A DNA stretch of 64,000 nucleotides, from the NCBI GenBank assembly GCA_022605405.1, contig JABYQQ010000025.1, positions 434,001 to 498,000 of the forward strand, read 5' to 3'. The notes below the pieces were generated by a model. It was not told the origin of the DNA, made no database searches, and was given only the letters and a program-made list of their open reading frames with translations. This document shows positions 48,427 to 60,955 of this stretch, piece after piece; the first letter of the stretch is position 1, and each line of letters opens with the position of its first letter. A program made the translations under genes and the position numbers. This DNA is from Earliella scabrosa (lineage: Eukaryota; Basidiomycota; Agaricomycetes; Polyporales; Polyporaceae).

Positions 48427-49661
48427 TCACGTCCCCCACAACAATACGCACACCGCGCGAAACTGAACATCCGGCATCCACGCTGTAAGCGCTGCGCCCA
48501 ACTGGTCTTGCGTGGAGTAACCCGCGCCCTTCTCGGTGTCCTTGCCGTTACCCTTGTCGTTGCGGGTGCATTCAATGGACAGCTGCACCTCTTGGAGTTC
48601 CGGGCGCGCCTTGAGAGCCGCGCCGACGTCATCCGTGAAGATTCTGTCGAACAGCACATGAGTCTCGAAGGCCCCGTAGCACATCAGATGGATGCGGAGG
48701 TGTCGAAGAGACACGCTGGCACAGCCGAGAAGGAGGAGTAATATGTCGGCGCGGCATGTGAGGTCGCACCGGCCAGGGCCATTGAGCAAGTCAGTAAGCT
48801 GGAGGGTGTCCATCGCGGGAAGCGAAGCGATGAATGTGACCAAGGTGTCGAACGCTATTAGATGACATTCGCATGCTGTCAGAGAAGGTGCTAGGCCGAA
48901 CATCGGGTTGACGAACCGCGTAGATCGTCCGGGGCTGGAATCCGGTCAAAATGGAGATGCAGTCGGGAAAGGGAGCCGAACGTCAACGCGCCTACGAGCG
49001 GGAAATCCCTAAGTGTCGTAGTATCCTGCAGTATTCACGTCAGCTACGCATCATAGTATAGACTCGTCGTTCCACTGACTCTGAATCGCAGAACGACATC
49101 TTTCAGCTTGTGATAGGTCCGCGACCTCCAAAGATTCTGGCATGTCTCCGTCGCGGGCAAGGGTGCCTCGTTGCGGAACTCGGGGTCTAGTGTGATCCGT
49201 TCGAGGTGCTTGAGGGTCTTGATGAGGGGGATGCAGCGACGAGCGGACCAGAAGGTGCCGAAGAGACGAAGTTCCTTGATGGGTAGCTGTGCAACCAGCT
49301 CGTGGTACCGAGGAGGGTACTGGTCCCAATCTATCCACAGCGTCAGGCGGTCGAGATTGGGCAGATGCTGGAGTAGGAATGGGCTGGCGAAGGGAAGATA
49401 TGGCTGCTTCGAATCGCCAACAACCGTTAGATCTTGCACGAAACTGCCGAACCGCGGCGTGGTGGCAAGGGTGCGCACAAAGAGGTCAAACCTGTCACGT
49501 CCGATGAGGTGGACGGACTGGTAGAGGTTGATGCGGCTGCTTGGGAGGAAGGCAGTACAAGTCAGGGAGCACGCTTGGAGAGTTGAGTATTCTCTGAGGC
49601 TATGACCAACGAGGTTGATAACCCGCTCGCACAATTCTGTGGGAAGCCTTGAATGTTGCAT
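48427..49661 (-). CDS. F-box protein with LRR-like region
   Basis: Predicted 372 residues. Exons on minus: 49080-49661, 48917-49025 and 48427-48854; the phases close. The N-terminal F-box reads SRLPTELCERVINLVGH with LQACSLTCTAFLPSSRINLY. Leucine-rich segments follow (LPNLDRLTLWIDWDQYPP, LPIKELRLFGTFWSARRC, FGSLSRLHLHFDRIP, MDTLQLTDLLNG, LRHLRIHLMC). The C-terminal exon carries a conserved-looking ELQEVQLSIECTRND. It fits the large family of basidiomycete F-box/LRR proteins. The next F-box gene is divergent from it about 0.9 kb away. Confidence 0.75.
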
Positions 49662-50563
49662 ACGGAGAAAACAGACCGCCTATGAAGCAGGAACTCCAAC
49701 AAACCGTGTTCCAAGTAGTGGTAGGGGGAGAGAACGAAGAATATGGGTACAATGTTCGTTGCTGTGTCTTGAGTATTAGGGTTCAAGCAGTGCTCGTTAC
49801 GCCCATCAGTCCGAAGCCTACCGTATGAACGTCCAGTTCTTACCTACATCGCAACCGGAGGATAACGAGCACATGTCGTGTTGTTGTTATATGGCCATAA
49901 TTGATATTGTCTTCACTGAAGCGGCCACAACGTTGCAGAGAGAACACACCAACTGGTCGACAAGACCGGCCGCATAAAGACCAACAAGCACACAAAGCGT
50001 AAGGAACACCAGTAAGGGCCATCACATTGAACAGAGCAAGATACATGAGGAAGACAATCTAGGCAGAGAGAGGATAGTTCCAGCGAAGATAAGACGCCAT
50101 CAGCTTTTGAACGAGCCCGTCCCTTTGAATGTAACAAGGTGGATAGCCGAACGAGCGATGTCAACGCCGACAGTCCGAAGACCATCGTGCTCATCTCGCT
50201 GCATGAGTTCTCGTCATTGGCGTTTATGATCGTGGAAGAATCGTCTGAAGTGCGCTGGCGCGCAAGCCCGGAGCTATATACCTCCATAAGCGCCATTCTC
50301 ACGCACGGACCATCCTCAAGCGCTTGCAGGATATTATCGTGCCCGGCGCTTCATCCACGTACTCTTCCTCAAAGAGGTCTAGTCCCAACACAGTGGTTAG
50401 TTGTTCGTTCTTGGCTGACCATGTTCTCTGTTGATGACCTTCGCGCTAGGGATTAGAAAGGCAGGACGTCTGGACTCTTCGAGGACACTCCCTATACCGA
50501 TATGTGCGCATCCTAGTTGGGATGTCGAAGTCGGCGAGCCCATGACATACCAACAGATGAGAC
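49662..50563. other. divergent intergenic region between two F-box genes
   Basis: Short frames only. The minus frame at 49913-50302 has Ser/Cys-rich content without domain resemblance and was not accepted. Confidence 0.5.
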
Positions 50564-52380
50564 ATGCTCCTGCAGCAGCTCAACGACGACACTCTCATCT
50601 ACTTCTTTGGATTCCTGTCCGTGAAATCAATACTTGATCTACGACAGGTGAGACGCTTGCCAGTGCCCATCGCGCTAGGCTGCTCACGCCCCTCTCTAGA
50701 CGTGTCTGCGTCTCGCTGCGATATCGAGGGTACGGTCCATCTGGCAGAAGGCCTGCATTGATCAGGTCCTCCATGACGGCTACCCCTTTCCACACCGCGC
50801 ATTTGCCACGGCAGACGCTCACGAGCTTGAGCGGCACGTCATCCGCGCCCTCCGTCTCGGCACATTCTGGCTTTCCGCCTCACGTTCTCCGCCAACACAT
50901 GTCTCGTTCCAAGCGAGCACCGGAACCGGAGTTTCAAACGTTCGCTTCCTCGCCGGTCATGGTGGGCGATACATCCTGACGGTGTACAAGGGCATCTGGT
51001 CCATGATCTCCTGTTGGGATGTCGGATCGATGACATCATCATCGTCGAGCAGTCCGACTCGACCCCGCAAGGTGGCGGATTGGTGCCCGAAGAACACCAT
51101 CTTCTCCGGATTCGTGACGAACAGCGACCCAGATTCCGAGGCTGCCGTCGCTGTCGCCGTGCAACATGGAGGGTCAGTTGTTCTTTGCACCTCTCGCATG
51201 TTGGGGCTTACTGAGACGCCGTGAGACTGTAGCGGTAGCCAGAGCATAGAGATCTTGTCCATCTTCGGCGCGGACGACACTGCACCATCTTTCAGGTCGA
51301 TATGCAACATAGCAACGACGTTCAGACCCATCGCCCTCGAGGGAGACTTGATAGCGTTCAGCGACGACGCCTCGGAGACGGTCATCATGAACTGGCGCGA
51401 GAACACGTTCGCGTTGCTCAAGGGCTCTCAGAGACCCATCGACGAACGTTTTCAGGTATGTCCTCCTCGCGGAGCCGCTTCTGGCAATGTCCATCCGCTA
51501 AAGCAAGCAAGCTCAGTACAACCGTTGTCTCCAAATCATCTTCACCTACCACAGCGTCCTCGTCGTCCGCGCACGCTCCGTGGAGCTCTTCCCGGAGCCG
51601 ACGCTCCGCTCAACGGAGGGCGAGTACACGACATACCGTCCCATCGGATTCCACACCTTTGGCTGGATCGACGGGGTGTCCGTGAACACGCAGACTGGGC
51701 CGCGCATAGGTCTCGACGGACATGTGCGAACGTCCGGGCACGAGCCCCTTTCAATACTTCTACGCGCTGAAAGCGACGACCCCTGGACGTCTGATGTGCA
51801 CAAGCTCGAACAGTTCGTGCTACACCCGAATCCCGCCTACCGCAAACCCTCGTCCGTCGCAGGTGCCGACCCAGATGACGCCGGAGTTGTGCCCGGCGAC
51901 GGCGACAACCCCGCGCCATACCTCTTCCCGCCCGTGCGCGCCGAACAGACCTCCCCGACCGTGCGCGGCTTCCTGCGCTGCCGCGACATAGTCCTCGGGC
52001 CGTCGGGCACCGCGCTCTGGATCCAGCCGCGCGCTGCCCGCACCGCGCACCTCACCGGGTACGACGTGCACTCGTCCGCCGCGCAAGTATCCGATGCGCT
52101 CAACCCCGACCTCAGCGCTGCTCTCCCCTCTCCCTCTCCCTCATTTCTCGTCGACTCAGACGGGTCCGGGGACGGGACTCGCGAGGCGCTGTGCGCGGCG
52201 GTCTTTGCGGGCCCGCTGCAGCGCCGGCATCCGGGTGTTGGGACGTGTGCGGTTGCGCGGACGCTATGGGTGCAGCGGAGGGAGAGCGCGAACTGGACGG
52301 CGTTTGATTATGAAGAGGAGGCGGGGCGCGTCGCGTTGGGTCTGAGCGACGGGAGGGTGGAGGTGCTGGACCTTGTCTGA
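50564..52380 (+). CDS. F-box protein, WD-like C-terminal region
   Basis: Starts at 50564 with the F-box itself (LQQLNDDTLIYFFGFLSVKS). Exon 1 is 50564-50647 and exon 2 begins at 50700 (TCLRLAAISRVRSIWQKACI). The rest has irregular WD/beta-propeller-like strands: VRFLAGHGGRYILTVYKGIW, ISCWDVGS, IALEGDLIAFSDDASETVIM followed by NWRENTF, and FTYHSVLVVRARSVELFPEP. A long tail ends GRVALGLSDGRVEVLDLV. This architecture is common among Agaricomycete F-box proteins; the target is unknown. It has at least four exons; short introns occur near 51180-51235 and 51455-51515. Confidence 0.72.
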
Positions 52381-53056
52381 TGTCATTGGTCGCCGGGCCC
52401 GGTCGGACTAGGAGAGTGGGAGGAAGGCGGGCTATAATCTACCACGCTGGCGACAATCGCATGGAGGTGTACCTGCTCGGCGCGGCGCAACACGTCTGGT
52501 AGTACGAGTACGTCTTCGTCTCTGTGGCACAATCGCGCGTACTACTACAAACCGGTAGACTTGACTTGCAGATGCAGCTGTACTCAGTGTACTGCATGCC
52601 CGGTATCGGTAAAGATGAGGCGGAAGTTGCCGGCAAGCGTCTAGTACGTTTCTTCAACGACCCGTTCCCCTCCCGCTGCATCGACTAGCATCCGACAATC
52701 CAAGACATGTGTGATAGGGAGGCCTGGCTGGTGGTTCATTGATGAATGCTGTTTGCACCCTGCGCAGGCACATTCCATCAGACGCAGAGATCTTGATTCA
52801 CGAGGGCGTTCACCCAGCTGTCAATGCCGCTCACAGCCTCGTGCACACGCCGATGCAGCATTGCACAACTTAACCTCCTCCGCGACGACCGACGACGAGG
52901 CCCTAACAATTTTCTTGCTCGATTTATAGCCGCACATATGTCAAGGGTTTGGCGCTGCTAGCGCTGACTCGTATTGTGGTAAGTCTACGTCGCTCCTCTG
53001 CTGTAGTCCTCCCAATGCTGACTATGCCATGGTCACGCCACGGCACACCGCACAGC
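52381..53056. other. intergenic, upstream of the HET gene
   Basis: No supported gene. The open frame of the HET gene extends upstream to 52949 but lacks family resemblance there. Confidence 0.5.
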
Positions 53057-55418
53057 ATGTGGTTCCTCAGAACAGACCGCGCCGAGCTCGTCTACCACAC
53101 CAGTTCCGAAGGAGTCGTCTACGCCATCCTCTCCCACGTCTGGGGCCCCTCCGAGCAGTCCTTCCAAGACATCCAAGCCCTCCACGCCCGCCACGCCGCC
53201 CCCACCCCCGCGCCCGCCCTCGGGGACCCTCCCGCGACTGTCAACCCGCGCTCGCTCGCGTGCGCCAAGATCCGCAACTTCTGCGCGTTCGCCGAGGCGG
53301 CGGGGTACGAGTGGGCGTGGATCGACACGTGCTGCATCGACAAGTCGAGCAGCGCGGAGCTCTCCGAGGCGATCAACTCGATGCATGCCTGGTACGCCGG
53401 TGCGGACGTCTGCTACGCCCTCCTCGAGGACGTCCCCGACGGAGACGACCCGGACGCGCCTGCGTCGGCTTTCCGCAGGAGCAGGTGGTTCACGCGCGGG
53501 TGGACCCTCCAGGAACTCGTTGCGCCGCTGGATGTTGTGTTCTTGTCGCAAGGGTGGGCGCCGCTGGGGAGTAAGTGCGCGAGCCCGGGGTTGGTGCGCG
53601 AGGTTACGGGCGTGGATGTTGATGTGCTCTTGTCCGCGGTACAGCTTGCGTCCGTCCCGGCTGCGAAGAGGCTCTCGTGGGCGGCGCAGCGAGAGACGAC
53701 GCGGGTCGAAGACGAGGCGTACTCGCTCATGGGCATCTTCGGCGTCAACATCCCCATTATGTACGGCGAGGGCCGCAGGGCGTTCCGGCGGCTGCAGGAG
53801 GAGATCATGAAGCAGTCCCCGGACCACACGCTCTTCGTGTGGGGGCTGGGGCACTCGGTCACGGTCGCGGAGCTGCGCGCGCATGCGCCTTGGACGAATT
53901 ATCCGCGGAAGGCGGTACATGCGGAGACGGACGCGGGGGAGCAGGTGCTGTTTGCGCCGAGTCCGAGGGAGTTTTGTGGGTCGGCGGAGGTGCAGGCGAT
54001 GTCTGTTCGACAGCTTGGTGTCGCTGCTGAGGTCAGTCTCGCGGCGTTCAATGAGAGGCAGCCGCAGGTGTGTTCTCAGGTGCCATCTGTTCTGCGGTCA
54101 GGGATTGATTCGAGGATGACAGGCATCTGCGCTGGTCGATGTGCTCTCTTCAACGCACGCAATGCCCGAGTTCACGGTCACGAGCTATGGCGTCCGCGCC
54201 CGACTGCCCGTCGTTCAAGTATGCGACGACGACACATCAATCGCAATTGCCGTCCTCGCGTGCCAAGGACCCGAAGGGAGCATCATCGGCCTCCTCCTGC
54301 ACCAACAAGAGAACATGGGCGGCATCCCGCTCTACCGCATCGGCGTCCACGCCATCCACCACGACATCGGCCGGCCGTACCCGCTCTACCGCGCGGCGCG
54401 GTACGTCCGCATCCACCTCTCCCCGCACTACGATTTGCCCTCCACCTCCGCCCCCACCTCCACATCCCCCCAGCCGAGCCGAGAGTTCTCCCTCGCCTGG
54501 CGCGAGCTCTACCTCGTCTACCACGCGCACTCGTTCGGGTTCGCGAACCTCCGCGGGCTCCCCGCGCCCGTCGCCTCCCGCCCGCTCCTCTCGCCCTGCC
54601 GGCTCTTCTTTCCGCCCTATGTGCTCGCGCGCCTCGAGCGGGTGGGCTTCGAGCCCGATCGCGCGCTCTCGATTCATCAGCACGGGACGGTGGAGCGGCA
54701 GCATGTGAACGACCCGTTCGAGGTGATGTTCACGCACGCGCGGACGATGGAGGCGTTCAGCGTGCGCGTTGCGTCGTGCCTGCGGCCGACGATGTCATTA
54801 CCGAACGCGCACGCGAACGGGAAGGGAAACGGGAAGGGGAAGGGGCAAGAACACAGACCGTTCCGCCACATGTGGGCCGCCGTCGAGGCGTCCTGGCCCG
54901 CGCTCCCCGCGGACACCGACACCACGGCGGAGATTGGCAAAGATGTGGCGCTTGCGGAGCGGGCGAGAGGGAGCTCGGACACGGATGTGCGGGTGGACGC
55001 GGCGCGGAGGTGCTATTGGTGCCGGGAGACGCACCTGGACCAGTGGGCGGAGCTCGATGCGCAGGCGGGGCGGACGGGGCGGCAGAGGACGTTCCCGTTC
55101 GTGGGCAAGAGCGTCACGCTGACGTTCAGCCAGTGGGATGCGCGGTCCCGGCCGGCGGAGGGCGAGGCGGGCGGAGGAGGCCTGTATGCGGTGGACATTG
55201 TTGTTGGAGACGATCCGGGCCCGTGGGGGGCGGGGGGTCCTTCGTCCGGGCTTGAAGCGGGCCGGGTGGAAGACTTGGAGAGTGGGAGGAAGGTGAAGGC
55301 GAATGGGGACGCGAAGCCGGCGGCGGGGAGGGCTCAGCGGAGATCGTCGCACATAGTTACGTTGTTGTATCCTAGACTTACTAGGCCACCGACGTGTACA
55401 AAAGCCCTGGTTTGCTAG
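53057..55418 (+). CDS. HET-domain (heterokaryon incompatibility) protein, 3' end inside a transposon
   Basis: Large protein (about 768 residues) with one 55-nt intron (54068-54122). It starts at 53057 (MWFLRTDRAELVYHT), the usual beginning for the family. The N-terminal HET domain has all its blocks: YAILSHVWG, EWAWIDTCCIDK, SEAINSMHAWYAGADVCYAL, RSRWFTRGWTLQELVAP and EDEAYSLMGIFGVNIPIMYG. The C-terminal half is typical of basidiomycete HET proteins (FTVTSYGVRARLPV, GGIPLYRIG, YPLYRAARYVRIHLSP) with low-complexity Gly/Lys and Gly/Ala patches. In filamentous fungi such proteins mediate non-self recognition cell death. The last seven or eight codons and the stop at 55416-55418 lie in the terminal repeat of the 55394-60978 element, so the original C-terminus was altered slightly. 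Confidence 0.85.
55394..55416 (+). repeat. left terminal inverted repeat
   Basis: 23 bp, perfectly complementary to 60956-60978. It overlaps the last codons of the HET-domain gene. The similarity continues loosely inward as GC-rich GGCC motifs. Confidence 0.9.
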
Positions 55419-57617
55419 GGAACCGGCCCCGGCCGACGAACCTCTATTACTGAGTTACTCCACCGGCCGGATGCTGGGGTCAAAAGGGACACACTGTTCG
55501 GCGCACAGGGTTCAATTCATGAGCCTCACTCACTGCCAGTGGTGTTCACCTACATATGTGTTGTTATGGACCATTGCGCAGTCTATCAGTACGTCTGCCG
55601 GCGGGCTCAGAACAGCGTACGATTGTACGCCGGCCGACGGTTCCTCTGTTGCTGAGTGTACTTACCGGCCGAGCATGCGGCGTCAAGTTGCTTGCCGAGT
55701 CTCATATCCGAGTCAGCAGAGTCGGAGAGTGAATATGCCATTTGGGTGATTGGATAATATTGCTAGCTGGCCGACACGCTCACTTCCTCATGAACATCCT
55801 CACCGGCCGGCGGGATCTGAGTTGCACTGTAGGTTATTATTATGATGCAGATAATGAATGTAGGTGGTTGCTGCATTCATCAGGAAACCGGGGGGGCTTA
55901 TGGCGGGAAACGGCCATCGTTAGTCTACCATGGCCATCATGGTGGGGCTCGGTCTGGGTATAACCAGGTCCGGCGACAGTACGAATTGAGAGGTCACACA
56001 CGGTCATTAATTGCGCTAACAATGACGGCTTATGGCAGTAACTCGCGCTATCAATGAGCAGGCATGGGCTTATCGCACGGTCAGTGATGTCATATATGAC
56101 CATTAGCCGTCATTATGGAACCTCAGTATGGTCGTGACCGCCAGGTCAATGATCATATATGACCATCGCTGTCAGGGCCCGACAATTGTATCGGGTCCAT
56201 GCCCCGGCGCCCTTTGCAAGTACCATCCCCGACAAATTTCCCGTTGGAATTCACGCCAAAAGATTGCAAAACAACAATTATATTGAACTAATGACAAATC
56301 ATACAAACAAGCTACCACTACTTATTCAGCCGGTGCACCAGCTCAAGTAAACTTATCAACTGATTGCGGCGACACGTGGCGCAAGGCACGAGAACTGAGT
56401 ACATACCGAAGACCCAACGTGCAACCCAAAATGCGAGTGGGGGAGATTTGTCAAGGGGGTCAGGGGTATAGAGCTTTCGGTGTGACGTACCGGTATTTGA
56501 GGCGAGCATTGAAGCGCGACGTACCGGTGTCAAATGCGAGATGAGAAGAATTTGCGTGGTGACACACGCACTTAGTAAAGTGTAACCTACCTGCCCCCAA
56601 GACTGGCTGCTCAAGATGTCCGACCACATAGGATGACGTACCTGTCCCTTACTGAGGTCCTCACGAGACACGTACCTGCGATAGCCGGTGAACGGCGACA
56701 GACACGCCAATCGCACTCTGGGACTCGGTATAGCGGGGTAGTGTGGGCGGTGAGGAGCAAGGAGGAGGGAAGATGGGATTCGTCTTCGGGTCGAGGGTTA
56801 TGGGCCTCTTATGGGGTGCGGTGGAGCTCCGCCTTTCCGTGACGTAGCTTAGCACACATCGACGTCATATTGAACGCAGGAGCGCGACGCGATTGTCACG
56901 GTTGCGTGTCGAGTCGACGTCACCGCACCGAGTTTGGCTGCACCGGCGCCTCGGACTTCATCCCAGGTGCGTCCAAGTCCAAAGTCTCAGACCCGTGAGT
57001 CTCCATGATCTCAATTGGTACGATGTTCAATGCAATGTAATGCAATGCAACAGTATACCTATGATCAGTAGTATGTACTTGTTGTGCATGATACCTGACC
57101 AGCCGCCATCAGTCCAGGGTCCTCGACTCAGAGACGAGAGTCGGCATACCCGGCAAGGTCACATTGGCAATGTCCGTCGTGTGGGATTACTTACTGTAAT
57201 GACAAGTCAGTTCTGACCGAGTTCTGCCATTCTATGTCATAAATAGACATCTCTGACTGGTTCTGACCATTATTGGTCCGAGCTGATGAGTTAACACCAT
57301 TTCTTGACAGCCCGACAAATGCTGACCATAACTGGTCATACCGAGACGGCATCTGCCGTTCACGATCATAAAGTGCTCGTTTGCCTGATGTTGCTATCAG
57401 TACTAACGTGACTCAAATCCCAAGCAAGAGCATGGATAGTCATGCGGCGAGCCTGTCGGCCGGTGAGCATCCTCTCAAATGTTGCACTCCGGCCGCAAGG
57501 CAACTCCTTCTATCAGGTGGTGTCGGCCGGATGATGATATTGACAACCGTGAATCTGGACCTGGTATGTGCTCCAGCTGGTCCGAAGTCTTACAAGGAAC
57601 TAATTCGCTCAGGATAC

Positions 57618-57733
57618 CCTGACCACTGCACCATGAGTCGTCATGCCACAGTAAGTGTTCATTGAACATGCTCGCCCTGACCACTGCACCATGAGTCGTC
57701 ATGCCACAGTAAGTGTTCATTGAACATGCTCGC
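57618..57733 (+). repeat. 58-bp perfect tandem duplication
   Basis: Two identical adjacent copies (57618-57675 and 57676-57733) within the transposon interior. The identity suggests a recent event. Confidence 0.9.
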
Positions 57734-57779
57734 CAGCTGACCTACTCGATCATACTATGATATCTACTCAGGCTGACCG

Positions 57780-58330
57780 CCGCAATCTCAGGCTCCGACT
57801 CATCATGCTCGTCGAGCGTCCTCAGACTCGCCAACTTCCATCGGGTACAAGCCATCCTCGCAGACTATCATGCTCGCCGACCGTCCTTACTGACCATCAT
57901 ACTCATCAACCGTCCTTGTCAACTAACCATTGTCGCAGACCGTCCTCGCCGACCAGCATTCTCGCCGACCTGCATGCTCGGCGAGTTGGACCATCACGGC
58001 AACTGTCTTCGCGGCCGTGCTCGCCGATTAACGTGCTCGCCGACCACCGTGCTCGCCGATTAACGTGCTCGCCGACCACTGTGCTCGCCGACAATATTCG
58101 CCGACCATCCTCGCCGACCGTGTGCCGTCCTCGCTCACCGGCGTGCTCGGCCACTTAGACCATCACGCCAACTGTCTTCGGTGCTCGCCAATCACCGTGT
58201 TCGCCGACAATCTTCGCCGACCGTTTGCTGTCCTCGCCGAAGGGCGTGCTCGGCGACTTAGACCATCACGCCAACTGTACTCGCCGACCGGGCTCGCCGA
58301 CTGCTGTCCTCGCTGACCATCTTCGCCGAC
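57780..58330 (+). repeat. degenerate satellite of CTCGCCGACC units
   Basis: About 550 bp made of irregularly spaced CTCGCCGACC/TTCGCCGACC words. A larger unit recurs three times (near 57978, 58141 and 58246) around TAGACCATCACGCCAACTGT or close variants. Confidence 0.8.
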
Positions 58331-59991
58331 CATTTGCCGTGCGACTCGTCGAACTGTGCTCGATGAATGTGCACAATGCTGGTGATGTGATAGCGTGTTC
58401 GTATCACGACTAGATGATAATGATGGTCACTGATGTGCTACATGGCTTCGTTAGCCAATAGACATGCAAATTTAGGACATAGCACAGGTCGGATACACCC
58501 GCTGGGGGTAGCGGGTATGGGCTAGCAGGATATACCCTCGATTCTATCCGTTGGCACCCGAACCCGCGCATACCATTACCCGTATCCTGTTGGGTATGGA
58601 CCCGCACGGGTGCTATGCCACCCTATGCGAATTCCAGCGCACCTGTACTATGCATGATGCGTACTATGGCTGAGTTGACATCTAATAGACTGTGTCATTT
58701 GCAGTCAATTACAGCCATGCGTACCCAGGTTGCGTGATAGAAACAATCGATATCCAAGTTTCTGAGGCTCCACCTTCGAGTTGAAGTCAGACATACCGGA
58801 TTCCAACGAGAATACTCAGTACCATTGTTGCAATTCGATGCTTTTGAATGTCAGATATCGTTGCTGGTACTCATTTCCGCTCCACTGGCCCGGGGAAAAG
58901 CTCTGCTCTCAGCACCACAAGCATCCGAACAATCTGCTAATACATGGCATGATGCATCCCAACCGGAGCTGTAGAGTCTCCATAGGTTAGGTGCATCTGT
59001 AACAGTGTCCCCGTCTATTTGTCTACATCGCACCTCAGGCTATGAAGACATTACTTGTTGATGGCCCTCAATGTGCTCCTTTACGCACACCTATACAATA
59101 CTATGATACAGTGCTATGCACGATTCTCCACAATTTCCTGCAGCTTGTGGGATGTTGTCGTTGAATGTCTAGCTCCTGAGACACTCGTGCTGGAATGCTT
59201 CATACTCACCATGAGACTTTCCGACCCTCTAAGCACTGTACCATGATGAGAAATGAGGTATGTCTACAGGCTTAGATCAAAATCCTCGCATTGCCGCTGT
59301 CCACATTATGTACAGTGATCGAGCTCACTTGACACTATGAAATACAGCCACTTCAAGCCAGGCAACAGAAGCAGCACGAAGATGCGCCAAATGAACAGGC
59401 ACTACAACTCGTTCTCAGATTGGCCAAAGGCCCAAATCATACATATGGCATAATATACGGGCTATGCAAACATCGTAGTATCTAGCTAGTACTAGACATC
59501 AGTCTCGGATACATCTACTAGTAGATACTAGAGATAGTCTATCACCCAGATGTTTCGTCATGTTAGACCAGTACTGTCACGTTGACTTTGTTGCGAGAAG
59601 CTAGGATGGGTGTCAGTCAATATCTTTGCAGTCTGATAACATTGCCCGAGTACTTCCCTGAGTATACATTGCTAGTATGCACCTCTGAACTTGAAACCCT
59701 GCGTTGAATCTCTAGTCTCCCTCAGGTCAGGCACATCGAGACTATGTTTGACTATGCACAAGAATCAATAAAGGTTTGTATGAAGCCCATGTCGTGCGAC
59801 GTGGTATGAGACTTACTTTCAGGTGCACCGCTATTCATGTTCCTATTGGCTGCAACAGCCGAACGGAGTGATCGGGTCCGAGTCGAATAGCCGTCTGACG
59901 TCCGAATTCGCCCATTTTGACATGCTCTCACGTCCCCACTCTAACATGAGTACTCGCCGACTGTCATATCCTTCCTGATCGCTATTATCAG

Positions 59992-60157
59992 TGCTCGCTG
60001 ACCGATTAATGCTCGCCGACCAATTAATGCTCGCCGACCACTCGTTGCTCGCCGACTCTCCAGTGCTCGCCGACCGACTTATGCTCGCCGACCGACTTAT
60101 GTTCGCCGACTGACTAATGTTCGCCGACCCTCCCGTTGCTCGCCGATTGACCAATGC
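59992..60157 (+). repeat. 18-bp satellite array
   Basis: Units of the form TGCTCGCCGACCGATTAA start at 59992, 60010, 60028, 60046, 60064, 60082, 60100 and 60118, exactly 18 bp apart; one or two more imperfect units follow. It shares the CTCGCCGACC core with the 57780-58330 array. Confidence 0.9.
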
Positions 60158-60955
60158 TCTTCAAAAATTTACAAATAAACGCTTGCTGATCGTCCATTTG
60201 CTTTCTGACTATTTCCAACTTCTCATCACGTCAAGATCCCTCAGACGAGTCCACCTCCAGCCTTTCATTTACTCGCCGAGTGATAGTGCCGAATCCATCA
60301 CAGATGTTGACTCGGAGGTTCGTGTCTCTACTGAGTAGACAGCATGCCACCGGAAGCAGTACTAAGGGACCTTCAGGAGGGTATCTGAGTCCAAGCTGCG
60401 TGGTGATTGATAGATTGACAGATTTGTCCATCGGCCGACGAGTGAATGCTGAAACACCCAATGGCGAGCCGGACAGCAATCACAACGAAAATATTGAACA
60501 GCCGGTCACAAATCACGGCTTCTGCTCCTGACGGCCGATCAGCAAGTTCAGGACCGACCTTCAAAGCTTCCTTCCCCCATACGATCACCATTGAGCTGTG
60601 AGCGGCAGTCACTACTCACGGGCACCCTTACCGAATGATCCGAGCTAACATGTCTCTTCGACAATTTCCAGTGACGGCCGGGAAGCATTGCAGGCGACCA
60701 TATCCCGCCGGCCGGGCAGAAAGCCCTACTACAAGATTGTGTCGGCCGGACAGTCATCCCAAGCCCCTTGGACGATACTTCAGACAGAGCTTAACTTACG
60801 GGTAAGTGTTGTCACACATCTGTTAGCATTCACACTCGGAGAGTAACAGTCAAGGCTCTGCGTGAGCGGCGAGCAGGTCGGTCGTAGCGCGCTTCACGCA
60901 CCGGCCGACGAAGCAAGCCTTGTGATCCTGCTCTACCGGCCGGGCCCGGGCCCCC

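Noticed and set aside
49913..50302. Minus-strand frame of 129 codons
   Set aside because: Cys/Ser/Leu-rich, no domain; overlaps the divergent promoter of two F-box genes.
57906..60154. Ser/Ala-rich repeat proteins read from the satellite arrays
   Set aside because: Open frames result from an 18-bp period and Arg/Leu-rich satellite words; no start context or flanking coding sequence.
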